Notes: generated by a model from the sequence alone, not told the origin. A DNA stretch of 12,162 nucleotides from Chlorobiota bacterium (GCA_013153655.1 JAADEB010000053.1:1-12162); one strand, 5' to 3'. Counted from the first letter of the stretch, positions 1-6,540 are shown. A program made the numbers and translations.

Positions 1-31
1 GGAACAAATCCGAAATCCCGTTTTTTTCCAT

Positions 32-169
32 ATGTATCAACATATATTAATAATGCACCTAAATCATTTTAAAAAAAAGGAGGTATATGAAGTGAAGAAA
101 ATATGGTTGTTTGTCAAAAGAGCAACCGTTTTTTTTAAGTTTCCCATGTTTTTTTATGAGCTTAATTAA
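32..169 (+). other. Doubtful short open frame (45 codons from ATG, open from position 2)
   Basis: The reading frame beginning at position 2 has no stop until TAA at 167-169. It could be the 3' end of a gene that starts outside the window, a 45-codon ORF from the ATG at 32, or a 25-codon ORF from the GTG at 92, which lies 8 nt after AGGAGG (78-83). The product would be basic and aromatic, with KKK and FF runs and no motif I recognise. Against it: the DNA is very AT-rich, unlike the real genes here, and a rho-independent terminator (105-136) lies inside the frame. AGGAGG is also not a typical translation signal in Bacteroidota. I record it because a frame this long is uncommon in DNA so AT-rich, but I favour non-coding. 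Confidence 0.15.
105..136 (+). terminator. Rho-independent terminator upstream of norC
   Basis: GGTTGTTT (105-112) pairs with GAGCAACC (120-127) through 8 base pairs, two of them G.U, around a 7-nt loop. A G and then eight T residues (129-136) follow. There is no T tract on the other side, so it works for rightward transcription. It would end either an upstream gene outside the window or a short leader transcript, and it insulates norCB from rightward readthrough. Confidence 0.6.
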
Positions 170-437
170 AAAATTCAATTAAAAATAGAACAAATATTGA
201 ATTTTATTTATTTCTAAATGCAATTTTACAACCGGTTAACCCTTTCAAAACAAATGTTTTTTGTTCTAATTTATTGGCTTACAAATATTTTGGCTGTTTG
301 TTCAAATTTATATTAAAAGTCATATAAGGAAACTCTTAGGCTAAAACCGGGTATTCTAATGTTTTGGGTGACATATATCAGTTTTTTGATAAAAAATTTT
401 CCGTAAATTAAGAAAAAATTACAAAACCCTATGTCCT
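137..437. promoter_or_regulatory. AT-rich upstream region of norCB with dyads and repeated GAACAAA
   Basis: There is no credible gene in this stretch. It contains overlapping palindromes AACCGGTT (230-237) and GGTTAACC (234-241), a dyad AACAAA-N5-TTTGTT (249-265), GAACAAA at 188-194 and its complement at 260-266 and 297-303, and a dyad TATCA-N6-TGATA (376-391). I find no exact Bacteroidota -7 box: TATTTTG at 286-292 is one base short, and TA followed by TTTG (357-366) has the wrong spacing. A promoter dependent on an activator, for example an NO- or redox-responsive CRP/FNR-family protein, would fit, but this is inference. Confidence 0.4.
376..391. promoter_or_regulatory. Possible operator TATCA-N6-TGATA before norC
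   Basis: This is a perfect 5+5 inverted repeat with a 6-nt spacer, ending 46 nt before the norC start codon. The geometry (two 5-bp arms, 6-bp gap) is that of CRP/FNR-family sites, although the arm sequence is neither the classical CRP (TGTGA) nor the FNR (TTGAT-N4-ATCAA) consensus. Short AT-rich dyads also occur by chance. Confidence 0.25.
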
Positions 438-893
438 ATGCTATCAAAACAACAAGCTAAAATGTTCTTTGTGATAGGGACGGTGGTCACTTTTGCCATC
501 TTTATCGGGCTGACCGTTTACTCCCTCTCACGCGTGGACGACGAACAACCTCCCATGTCGGAAGCCGCCGCGCGCGGAAAACACATTTGGGAGAAAAACA
601 ACTGTATGGGCTGCCATACCGTGCTGGGTGAAGGCGCCTACTATGCTCCGGAACTCACCAACGTGATCGAACGTCGCGGTGAGGAATTCGTCAAAGCCGT
701 CCTCAAAACCAAACAACCCTGGCAACCCAACGGCCGCAAAATGGTGGCCTACGGATTCAACGATGAGGAAGCCAACGATCTGATTGAATTTTTCAAATGG
801 ACCGGCAAACTCCATTTGAACGGATTTGAATACGTGGACCGCAAGGTATCGCCTCTGGCTAAGAATCATGTTAAAATGAAACCCGAAAAATAA
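438..893 (+). CDS. norC: Nitric oxide reductase cytochrome c subunit NorC
   Basis: This is the small subunit of cytochrome c dependent nitric oxide reductase (cNOR). It passes electrons from a periplasmic donor to NorB. The 151 residues give an uncleaved N-terminal membrane anchor (about 9-30) and one periplasmic cytochrome c domain. The covalent haem site is CMGCH (C56, C59, H60), followed by the NorC signature GEGAYYAPEL (64-73). The likely methionine axial ligand is M102 in GRKM. The C-terminal FFKWTGK segment also matches the NorC family. Length is normal. The ATG at 438 gives the full anchor; the ATG at 431 is in another frame and stops quickly. norB starts 6 nt after the stop, so the two are co-transcribed and probably co-translated. 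There is no Shine-Dalgarno sequence. The assignment is supported by the adjacent norB. Confidence 0.95.
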   Translation: MLSKQQAKMFFVIGTVVTFAIFIGLTVYSLSRVDDEQPPMSEAAARGKHIWEKNNCMGCHTVLGEGAYYAPELTNVIERRGEEFVKAVLKTKQPWQPNGRKMVAYGFNDEEANDLIEFFKWTGKLHLNGFEYVDRKVSPLAKNHVKMKPEK

Positions 894-899
894 TCGACC

Positions 900-2234
900 A
901 TGAAATATAAATCTCAAAAAATTGCATACTGGTTTTGGGCATTCTCCATGCTCGTATTCACCATCCAACTGACCTACGGATTCTTTATGGGATTCGCACG
1001 GGTAGGTTTGGACGGATTGCATCAATGGATCCCATTCAATACGGCACACACCGTACACCTCAACTCTCTGGTGGTATGGCTCATTTCGGGCTTTATGGGT
1101 GCCGCCTATTACATCATCCCCGAGGAAACCGAAAACGAACTTTGCTGCCTTAAATTGGCCTACGTACAATTGATTGCCTTGGCCGTGGTGGCCGTGGCGG
1201 CTTTGGTGGGCTACCATGTAAACTATTGGGAAGGACGTAAATTCCTGGAAATTCCGCGACCCTTGGACTGGCTGGTGGCCTTGGATGTGATAACTTTCCT
1301 CTTTATTCTGCTCATGACCATGCTCAAAGGCAAGCGACAAACCACAACGGCCTGGGTGTTGTTCGGCGGATTGCTGGGCGCGGCTTTGCTCTACCTTCCC
1401 GGTATGATCAGTTTCGACAGCCAAATCCTCGACTCTTTCTTCCGCTGGTGGGTGGTACACCTCTGGGTGGAAGGCGTTTGGGAATTGATCATGGGTGCCA
1501 TCCTGGCCTTCCTGTTGATTAAACTCACCGGTGTGGACCGCGAAGTCATCGAAAAATGGCTCTATGTGATCATCGGCTTGACCTTCCTTTCCGGTATTCT
1601 GGGAACGGGACACCACTACTATTATATCGGTGTGAACAAAATCTGGCTCATCATCGGTGGTATTTTCTCCTCCTTGGAGCCGTTGGCCTTCCTGGGTATG
1701 ACTTTGTGGGCTTTGTACATGTACGAAAAAGGCGAAAAACGTCATCCCAACAAAATCGCCATCTACTGGACCCTGAACGCCGCCATCGTGTCGTTCCTGG
1801 GTGCCGGCCTTCTGGGATTGGCACACACCTTGCCGCAAACCAACCTCTACACCCACGGAACGCTGGTTACGGCCATGCACGGCCACTTGGCTTTCTGGGG
1901 CGCTTATGCTTCCATTGTGTTGGCCATCATGATGTATGCCTTGCCGAACCTGACGGGACGCAAGCGCTACAATAAATCCATAAGCAAGTGGGCTTTCTGG
2001 CTGGCCAATGTGGGTATCTTTACCATGGTGTCGGCCTTTGCCGCCGCCGGTATTGCACAGGTGTATATGGAACGCATTTCCGGATTCGATTTCGGACAAG
2101 TGCAAAAACTCCTGCATCCGCATTTCTGGGTGCTCATTACCGGAGCCACCATTTTGTCCACGGGTATCATCCTCCTTTTGATTGATTTTATCAAATTCGG
2201 CTTACCCACCGACGAAGCTTTGGAATATAAATAA
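900..2234 (+). CDS. norB: Nitric oxide reductase catalytic subunit NorB
   Basis: This is the integral-membrane catalytic subunit of cNOR, a haem-copper oxidase relative with a haem b, haem b3 and non-haem iron centre. It reduces 2 NO to N2O. The 444 residues form about 12 membrane helices. By comparison with Pseudomonas NorB recalled from memory, H53 and H329 ligate haem b, H327 (in HGH) ligates haem b3, and H187, H238, H239 and E191 form the FeB site. E260 is the conserved second glutamate near the active site, and E117 (in KFLE) corresponds to the glutamate implicated in calcium binding between subunits. It lacks the fused N-terminal extension of quinol-dependent qNOR, which agrees with the separate norC in front. 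No residue of the set is missing. A terminator follows 20 nt after the stop. The accessory genes norQ and norD are not adjacent. Confidence 0.97.
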   Translation: MKYKSQKIAYWFWAFSMLVFTIQLTYGFFMGFARVGLDGLHQWIPFNTAHTVHLNSLVVWLISGFMGAAYYIIPEETENELCCLKLAYVQLIALAVVAVAALVGYHVNYWEGRKFLEIPRPLDWLVALDVITFLFILLMTMLKGKRQTTTAWVLFGGLLGAALLYLPGMISFDSQILDSFFRWWVVHLWVEGVWELIMGAILAFLLIKLTGVDREVIEKWLYVIIGLTFLSGILGTGHHYYYIGVNKIWLIIGGIFSSLEPLAFLGMTLWALYMYEKGEKRHPNKIAIYWTLNAAIVSFLGAGLLGLAHTLPQTNLYTHGTLVTAMHGHLAFWGAYASIVLAIMMYALPNLTGRKRYNKSISKWAFWLANVGIFTMVSAFAAAGIAQVYMERISGFDFGQVQKLLHPHFWVLITGATILSTGIILLLIDFIKFGLPTDEALEYK

Positions 2235-2254
2235 TCCGTTTCGACAACCCGCTT

Positions 2255-2290
2255 AGAGAGGCTGTCCCTCCGGGGGCGGTCTCTTTTTTT
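2255..2290 (+). terminator. Rho-independent terminator of norCB
   Basis: AGAGA (2255-2259) pairs with TCTCT (2280-2284), and after a bulged GG an inner stem of 7 pairs closes a TCCG tetraloop (2269-2272). A run of seven T residues begins at 2284. It lies 20 nt after the norB stop. The opposite strand has no T tract next to the hairpin, so it does not obviously stop the convergent plsC transcript. Confidence 0.85.
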
Positions 2291-2403
2291 ATTTAGATAC
2301 GATTTCTTCTTACCGGTTAATGCAACTCGGCTGTTTTTTCGTGTATAGCATTATGAAATAAAAAAATTTTTTCCGGTTTATCCTTTCATTGGGAAGAAAA
2401 TTA

Positions 2404-3195
2404 CTACAATTCCCATTTGTCTTCGGGTGCCATCAGCCCGCTGTCCATGAGTTTTTGCTGTGCCAATTCGTTATACATTAAGGTATAAACCTTGTCGCGC
2501 AATTCCCGCCAATCATCGGCATTTCCCTTTTTGACTTCCACGGGAGGTAAAAATTTTACCCTTAATTTTCCCGGAGAACCTTTGAAAAGATCATAGGAAA
2601 GGTGTTTTTTGTTGTCCAGAAAAACAACGGGCAGGATGGGAAGGCCGTGTTCCAAAGCCATTTTGAAAGCGCCCGCCTTAAAAGGATGCAGGATTTGATC
2701 GTCTTCAATGATGCCGCCTTCGGGGAAAATGCCGATGTTGATCCCGGCCCGGATATATTTTTCCGTTTCCTCATATACTTTTTTCCGGCTTTCGAGAGAA
2801 CTGCGGTCCACCAAAATATTGGTCCGCCGGTAGAGATAACCGAATAAGGGATAACGGGCCAATTCGATTTTTCCGATAAAAGTCAAAGGGGCGGGCACCA
2901 CCCGGAGCATCACGGGTATGTCCAACATGCTTTCGTGATTGGCCACCACGATATATTGACGCTTGAACGAAGGCCGCTTTTCGGGATTCATGATTTTCAC
3001 GCGCCATCCGCCGGCCATGAGAAGCAATCGCGCCCACAAACGCTCCAAAAGGCTGAACATCCTGAAACCCGTGGGAAAAGGCAGGGAAATGGTCAACAAC
3101 ACCAAGGGTGAGAAAACCACAATCATCCCGTACGTAATGACGAGCGTCCATAATTTCCAAACCACTACAACCGTATTCCGGAGTATTTTTATCAT
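2404..3195 (-). CDS. plsC: 1-acyl-sn-glycerol-3-phosphate acyltransferase (PlsC family)
   Basis: The enzyme acylates lysophosphatidic acid to phosphatidic acid in membrane phospholipid synthesis. It has 263 residues, with a hydrophobic N-terminal membrane segment at about 10-38. Family motifs appear in order: block I NHESMLD (N86, H87, D92; the HX4D catalytic pair), block II around GKIELARYPLFG with NILVDR ending at R131, block III FPEGG (157-161), and block IV around the LPILPVV stretch (185-191). The frame could extend to an ATG at 3315, but that would add 40 unlikely residues and run into trpS, so I chose the ATG at 3193-3195, which begins MIKILRN. The stop TAG is followed at once by TAA. 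It is divergent from trpS across 40 bp and convergent to norB. PlsC relatives that acylate other lipids (for example ornithine lipids) cannot be excluded. Confidence 0.9.
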   Translation of the reverse strand: MIKILRNTVVVVWKLWTLVITYGMIVVFSPLVLLTISLPFPTGFRMFSLLERLWARLLLMAGGWRVKIMNPEKRPSFKRQYIVVANHESMLDIPVMLRVVPAPLTFIGKIELARYPLFGYLYRRTNILVDRSSLESRKKVYEETEKYIRAGINIGIFPEGGIIEDDQILHPFKAGAFKMALEHGLPILPVVFLDNKKHLSYDLFKGSPGKLRVKFLPPVEVKKGNADDWRELRDKVYTLMYNELAQQKLMDSGLMAPEDKWEL

Positions 3196-3207
3196 TCGAT
3201 AACTTCG

Positions 3208-3215
3208 TATCTTTG
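3208..3215 (+). promoter_or_regulatory. -7 promoter box of trpS
   Basis: TATCTTTG is an exact match to the Bacteroidota housekeeping -7 box TAnnTTTG and ends 20 nt before the trpS start codon. The -33 position (about 3184-3190) is T-rich but has no clear TTTG. The box is interlocked with the plsC box 2 bp away. Confidence 0.6.
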
Positions 3216-3217
3216 GG

Positions 3218-3225
3218 CAAAAATA
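3218..3225 (-). promoter_or_regulatory. -7 promoter box of plsC
   Basis: On the minus strand this reads TATTTTTG, an exact TAnnTTTG match, ending 22 nt before the plsC start codon. This spacing supports both the promoter and the shorter plsC start. I see no TTTG at the expected -33 distance. Confidence 0.55.
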
Positions 3226-3235
3226 AGATTTTATT

Positions 3236-4213
3236 ATGGCAAGGATATTAACGGGCATACAAAGTACGGGACGGCCGCATTTGGGCAACATTTTGGGCGC
3301 CATCATACCGGCCATCGAAAAGAGCCGTAATCCGCAAAATGAATCCTATCTGTTCATTGCCGATATGCACTCGCTTACGCAAATCAAAGACGGCACACAA
3401 TTGGAACAAAACACCTTGGACACGGCCGCCACATGGTTGGCCTTCGGATTGGACCCGGACCGGACCGTTTTTTACCGCCAATCGGATGTGCCGGAAGTGA
3501 CGGAATTGGCCTGGTATCTCAGTACCTTTTTTCCCTATCAGCGCCTCACATTGGCCCATTCGTTCAAAGACAAGGCCGACCGCTTGCAGGACGTCAACGT
3601 GGGCCTGTTTACCTATCCCATGCTCATGGCCGCCGACATTTTGCTCTACGATGCCGATATCGTGCCGGTGGGTAAGGACCAGAAACAACACCTGGAAATG
3701 ACACGCGACGTGGCCCAAAAATTCAACCGCCAAATGGGAGAAACTTTCGTGGTGCCGGAAATCGATTTGAACGAAAAAACCATGTATGTGCCCGGAATCG
3801 ACGGACAAAAAATGAGCAAATCGCGCGAAAATACCATTGATATTTTCTTGCCCGACAAAAAATTGCGCAAACAAATCATGCGCATCGTGACCGACAGCAC
3901 CCCTTTGGAAGAACCCAAAAATCCCGACACATGTAATGTATTTGCCCTGTACAGCCTCCTGGCCGATGACGAACAAACCGCAGAAATGCGGCGCCGGTAC
4001 GAACAAGGCGGATTCGGCTACGGACATGCCAAACAGGCCCTTTACGAATTGATATTGGAAAAATTCAAGGAACCGCGCGAAAAGTTCCGTTATTACAGCG
4101 AACATCCCGGCGAAGTGGAAAAAATTTTGGACGAAGGTGCTCAAAAAGCACGCCGTACGGCGCGGGAAGTCCTCAACCGGGTACGTGCCAAATTTCATTA
4201 CAAACCTCAATAA
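3236..4213 (+). CDS. trpS: Tryptophan--tRNA ligase
   Basis: This cytoplasmic class Ic aminoacyl-tRNA synthetase charges tRNA-Trp with tryptophan using ATP. The 325 residues are the normal length of the compact bacterial enzyme. The HIGH-type signature is HLGN (15-18) in the N-terminal GIQSTGRPHLGN stretch. The tryptophan-binding segment contains MAADILLYDADIVPVGKDQ (from M131; D134 is the likely indole contact), and the ATP-binding KMSKS loop is present intact at 192-196. The start at 3236 follows a good promoter box and leaves a leader of about 15 nt. It heads an operon with a ferredoxin gene (3-nt gap) and trmD. No residue looks abnormal. Confidence 0.97.
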   Translation: MARILTGIQSTGRPHLGNILGAIIPAIEKSRNPQNESYLFIADMHSLTQIKDGTQLEQNTLDTAATWLAFGLDPDRTVFYRQSDVPEVTELAWYLSTFFPYQRLTLAHSFKDKADRLQDVNVGLFTYPMLMAADILLYDADIVPVGKDQKQHLEMTRDVAQKFNRQMGETFVVPEIDLNEKTMYVPGIDGQKMSKSRENTIDIFLPDKKLRKQIMRIVTDSTPLEEPKNPDTCNVFALYSLLADDEQTAEMRRRYEQGGFGYGHAKQALYELILEKFKEPREKFRYYSEHPGEVEKILDEGAQKARRTAREVLNRVRAKFHYKPQ

Positions 4214-4216
4214 CCC

Positions 4217-4447
4217 ATGCTCATCGTCACCTTGCAGAGGGATAAATGCATCGGATGCAATTATTGTGTGGAAGCGGCACCCGAACTTTTTCGCATGTCG
4301 CAAAAAGACGGAAAGGCCGTCCTGCTTAGATCCAAGGAAAAACGCGGATTTTGGAACCTGAAAACCCACCGCATGGATTTGACGGCACAAGCGGAAACCG
4401 CCAAAGAAGTGTGCCCGGCCAAAATCATTCAAGTAAAAATATTGTAA
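4217..4447 (+). CDS. Small single-cluster [4Fe-4S] ferredoxin
   Basis: This 76-residue soluble electron carrier should bind one [4Fe-4S] cluster. The ligands are C11, C14 and C17 in CIGCNYC and the distal C66 in VCP. There is no second CxxCxxC set, so this is a monocluster ferredoxin of the Fer4 type. The region between the cysteines (about 30-60) is basic and contains FWNLKTHRMDL; it is longer than the loop between cysteines in minimal clostridial ferredoxins. The gene starts 3 nt after the trpS stop and ends 3 nt before trmD, so it is translated within the same transcript. Its redox partner cannot be told from the window. Its place between two translation genes suggests only co-expression with growth. 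Confidence 0.88.
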   Translation: MLIVTLQRDKCIGCNYCVEAAPELFRMSQKDGKAVLLRSKEKRGFWNLKTHRMDLTAQAETAKEVCPAKIIQVKIL

Positions 4448-4450
4448 ATC

Positions 4451-5134
4451 ATGATGCGAATCGACATATTATCGGCCGTTCCGGAGCTGTTGGAAAGTTT
4501 TGTCAGCCATTCCATCGTCGGACGTGCCGTCAAGGAGGGACAGGTGGACATTCGTCTCCACGACTTGCATGACTATGGTCTGGGGCGCTACCGCCAAATA
4601 GATGATTACCCTTACGGAGGAGGCGCCGGCATGGTGTTGCGACCCGAACCGGTGGCACGGTGGATCGAGCAATTGCAAAGCGAACGGGATTACGACGAAA
4701 TCATTTTTATGACCCCCGACGCGCCTGTTCTCCGTCAATCCACGGTGAACGAATTGGTGCTAAAAAAAAACCTAATCATCATCGCCGGCCATTACAAAGG
4801 ACTGGACCAACGCATTCGCGACCGATACGTAACCCGTGAGATTTCCATCGGCGATTATGTGCTCTCCGGAGGGGAGTTGCCCGCGGCGGTGCTTACCGAT
4901 GCCATCGTGCGCTTATTGCCCGGTGTACTGAACGATGAAACCTCCGCCCTTACCGATTCATTTCAAAACGGCTTGCTTTCGGCGCCTGTCTACACGCGTC
5001 CTTTGGAATTTAAAGGCATGAAAGTGCCGGATGTGTTGCGCTCGGGCAATCATGCGGCCATTGAAAAATGGCGCGAGGAAAAAAGTTATGAAAAAACCCG
5101 TCGTATTCGACCCGACTTGTTGGATGAAGAATAA
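4451..5134 (+). CDS. trmD: tRNA (guanine-37-N1)-methyltransferase TrmD
   Basis: The enzyme transfers methyl from S-adenosylmethionine to N1 of G37 next to the anticodon in tRNAs with G36, which prevents +1 frameshifting. The 227 residues form the N-terminal SPOUT knot domain and a helical C-terminal domain. Visible signatures are DDYPYGGGAGMVLRPEP (51-67), the AGHYKGLDQR loop (112-121), the knot segment ISIGDYVLSGGELP (131-144), and TDSF with the catalytic aspartate D169, followed by the YTRP motif (181-184). Two ATGs in tandem (4451 and 4454) make the exact start uncertain by one residue. Unlike in many bacteria, it is not beside rpsP, rimM or rplS but follows trpS and a ferredoxin gene. Confidence 0.97.
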   Translation: MMRIDILSAVPELLESFVSHSIVGRAVKEGQVDIRLHDLHDYGLGRYRQIDDYPYGGGAGMVLRPEPVARWIEQLQSERDYDEIIFMTPDAPVLRQSTVNELVLKKNLIIIAGHYKGLDQRIRDRYVTREISIGDYVLSGGELPAAVLTDAIVRLLPGVLNDETSALTDSFQNGLLSAPVYTRPLEFKGMKVPDVLRSGNHAAIEKWREEKSYEKTRRIRPDLLDEE

Positions 5135-5205
5135 GAAAAACTTTTTTTCCTTAAAACGTATATCTTTTTCTTCATATTTTCATTTACCATAAAACTCTAC
5201 AAACT

Positions 5206-5227
5206 TTTCCGAAAGAAAATTCGGAAA
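5206..5227. repeat. Perfect 8-bp inverted repeat after trmD
   Basis: TTTCCGAA (5206-5213) and TTCGGAAA (5220-5227) are exact complements around a 6-nt A-rich loop. No T tract follows on either strand, so it is not a standard terminator. It could be an operator or an RNA 3'-end hairpin for trmD. The rest of the 218-bp gap (5135-5352) is AT-rich with no credible gene except the promoter before 5353. Confidence 0.4.
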
Positions 5228-5306
5228 GAAATCATAACGACCTTTTCCTCTGTCAATTAATTTACTGTTCTTGATTTCTTTATAAGAAATTCCCGGAAAA
5301 CAAGGA

Positions 5307-5337
5307 TTGAGGCATACGGGATTATTTCCTATTTTTG
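5307..5337 (+). promoter_or_regulatory. Promoter of the TerB-like/lipoprotein pair
   Basis: TATTTTTG (5330-5337) matches the Bacteroidota -7 box TAnnTTTG exactly. TTG at 5307-5309 lies 20 nt upstream, a spacing consistent with the -33 element. The box ends 15 nt before the ATG at 5353, so the leader would be very short. Confidence 0.6.
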
Positions 5338-5352
5338 TAAAAACACCTATCC

Positions 5353-5787
5353 ATGACCATACTCGACGCATTGGGTAACGCCGAATACCGCCAACACATC
5401 ACCCTGTTGGCCACCCTTATCAAGCTGGCTTATGCCGACGGGAAAATCGATCCCGCCGAATGGGCGCTCATCCGTTCCGTGGCATTGCGCTACGGATTGG
5501 ACGACGACGAAGGCCTCAAATACCTGAAAAAAAATTACGAAAAATACAGCCTCGACACGCCGTTTGAATTGGAAGAACGCATCGAACAACTCTACGATCT
5601 GGCACGCCTGGTGTTTGCCGACGGCAAGGCCGATGAAAAAGAGCTGAAAATCCTGCGAACGGCCGTTATCGGCCTGGGATTTCAGCCGGCCAAAGCGGAC
5701 CTGATTTTCGAGGCGGCGGTGAACCGGTGTCGCGAGGGTGTGGGCAGGGAGGCGTTTATACGTTATATTAAAGATTTACTAAGCTGA
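5353..5787 (+). CDS. TerB-like (tellurite-resistance/DjlA-type helical) domain protein
   Basis: A cytoplasmic, all-helical protein of 144 residues without signal peptide or membrane segment. It has the two-fold acidic repeat of the TerB family: YADGKIDPAEW (27-37) and FADGKADEKEL (93-103), each a DG-x-hydrophobic-D/A loop that starts a helix. In TerB these loops bind metal. The biochemical role of stand-alone TerB-like proteins is not established; the family name comes from a tellurite-resistance operon, and nothing else of such an operon (terC, terD, terZ) is present here. It has its own promoter and is followed after 2 nt by a lipoprotein gene, so the two are translationally linked. The family is likely; a specific function cannot be given. 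Confidence 0.75.
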   Translation: MTILDALGNAEYRQHITLLATLIKLAYADGKIDPAEWALIRSVALRYGLDDDEGLKYLKKNYEKYSLDTPFELEERIEQLYDLARLVFADGKADEKELKILRTAVIGLGFQPAKADLIFEAAVNRCREGVGREAFIRYIKDLLS

Positions 5788-5789
5788 TT

Positions 5790-6497
5790 TTGCGCTGGAA
5801 ACTACGGACACCGGTTATGCTGGCGGCGGTCTTTTGGTTGGTGGCCGCCTGCGGGACGGGACGGAAATCCGCCGGAAAGGCGAAACCGGAACCCGGCAAA
5901 TTCCATACGGTGTCGGACGTAGGGCTCGACGAGGTGGCGCGTACGTACCGCTCGGCTTACGGGCGCACAGGCGCGCAATACCGCTACATTTCGGCTTCGG
6001 GTTTGCTCCGGTACAGCGGTACGGCTTCCAAGGTGGAATACGAAACCGTGAAGGGTCGCGACTTTTTGCTGACGGCCGGCGGTAAGGTATTGGTGGATGT
6101 GAAGGACGGCCGGGTCCAACGTCCCGCCGAGGCGGACGAATATGCGCGCGGTTTGCTCCTCATTTACACCGGCTCGGTGATCAATCCCGTTTGGGAACAT
6201 GCCTTGCGTAAGGGCGAGCTGAAAAAACTGGCGCCGCAAGAGGTGAACGGCCTCATGGCGGATGTGTATGTGTGGGCTTACGGCGGTCATTATTTTCTGT
6301 TTTACGTGGGTCGCGCGCATCATTATATCATTCGCAAGGAATACGCAGAAGCGACAACGGACAAAACCTTGTGGCGGATGGATTTTTCCGATTTCCGGCG
6401 AACGGACGGCACCATGATTCCGTATCAATGGTTTGTGACGGATAATGAGGCGCATACGTCCTACAAAATTTTTTGGCACAAATTTCGCTTGGAATAA
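5790..6497 (+). CDS. Predicted lipoprotein, possible LolA-like fold
   Basis: I do not recognise a named family. The 235-residue product begins with a basic stretch and a hydrophobic core ending in the lipobox VAAC, with C21 as the predicted lipidated cysteine, so it should be anchored in the outer membrane or facing the periplasm. The start is TTG at 5790, two bases after the upstream stop; an ATG at 5817 would leave the signal peptide without positive charge. After a charged linker, the body is rich in beta-strands. The C-terminal part (MDFSDFRRTDGTMIPYQW) resembles DYKDFDGVKFPTRMQ in the LolA-like protein encoded next, suggesting a similar fold. By eye the gene uses GCG- and GGC-type codons more than its neighbours. 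The fold is inferred. Confidence 0.65.
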   Translation: MRWKLRTPVMLAAVFWLVAACGTGRKSAGKAKPEPGKFHTVSDVGLDEVARTYRSAYGRTGAQYRYISASGLLRYSGTASKVEYETVKGRDFLLTAGGKVLVDVKDGRVQRPAEADEYARGLLLIYTGSVINPVWEHALRKGELKKLAPQEVNGLMADVYVWAYGGHYFLFYVGRAHHYIIRKEYAEATTDKTLWRMDFSDFRRTDGTMIPYQWFVTDNEAHTSYKIFWHKFRLE

Positions 6498-6540
6498 GAA
6501 AAAAGCTTATTTTTACAAACCTTTAAAAATTTAAATCATT

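Noticed and set aside
528..2123. 531-codon open frame on the minus strand opposite norCB
   Set aside because: It is histidine/glutamine/glycine-rich, has no family features, and is the antisense shadow of two genes with intact cofactor ligands.
3196..3315. N-terminal extension of plsC to 3315
   Set aside because: It would overlap trpS by 80 bp, it crosses both promoter boxes, and the added residues do not look like a PlsC N-terminus.
3248..4432. 394-codon open frame on the minus strand opposite trpS and the ferredoxin gene
   Set aside because: It is phenylalanine/histidine-rich antisense shadow; the plus strand carries complete HIGH, KMSKS and CxxCxxC motifs.
5180..5371. 63-codon minus-strand frame in the gap after trmD
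   Set aside because: It crosses the promoter and start of the TerB-like gene, has no signal or motif, and lies in AT-rich DNA.
5353..5787. Tellurite-resistance operon
   Set aside because: Only a TerB-like domain is present; none of terA, terC, terD, terE or terZ is recognisable nearby.
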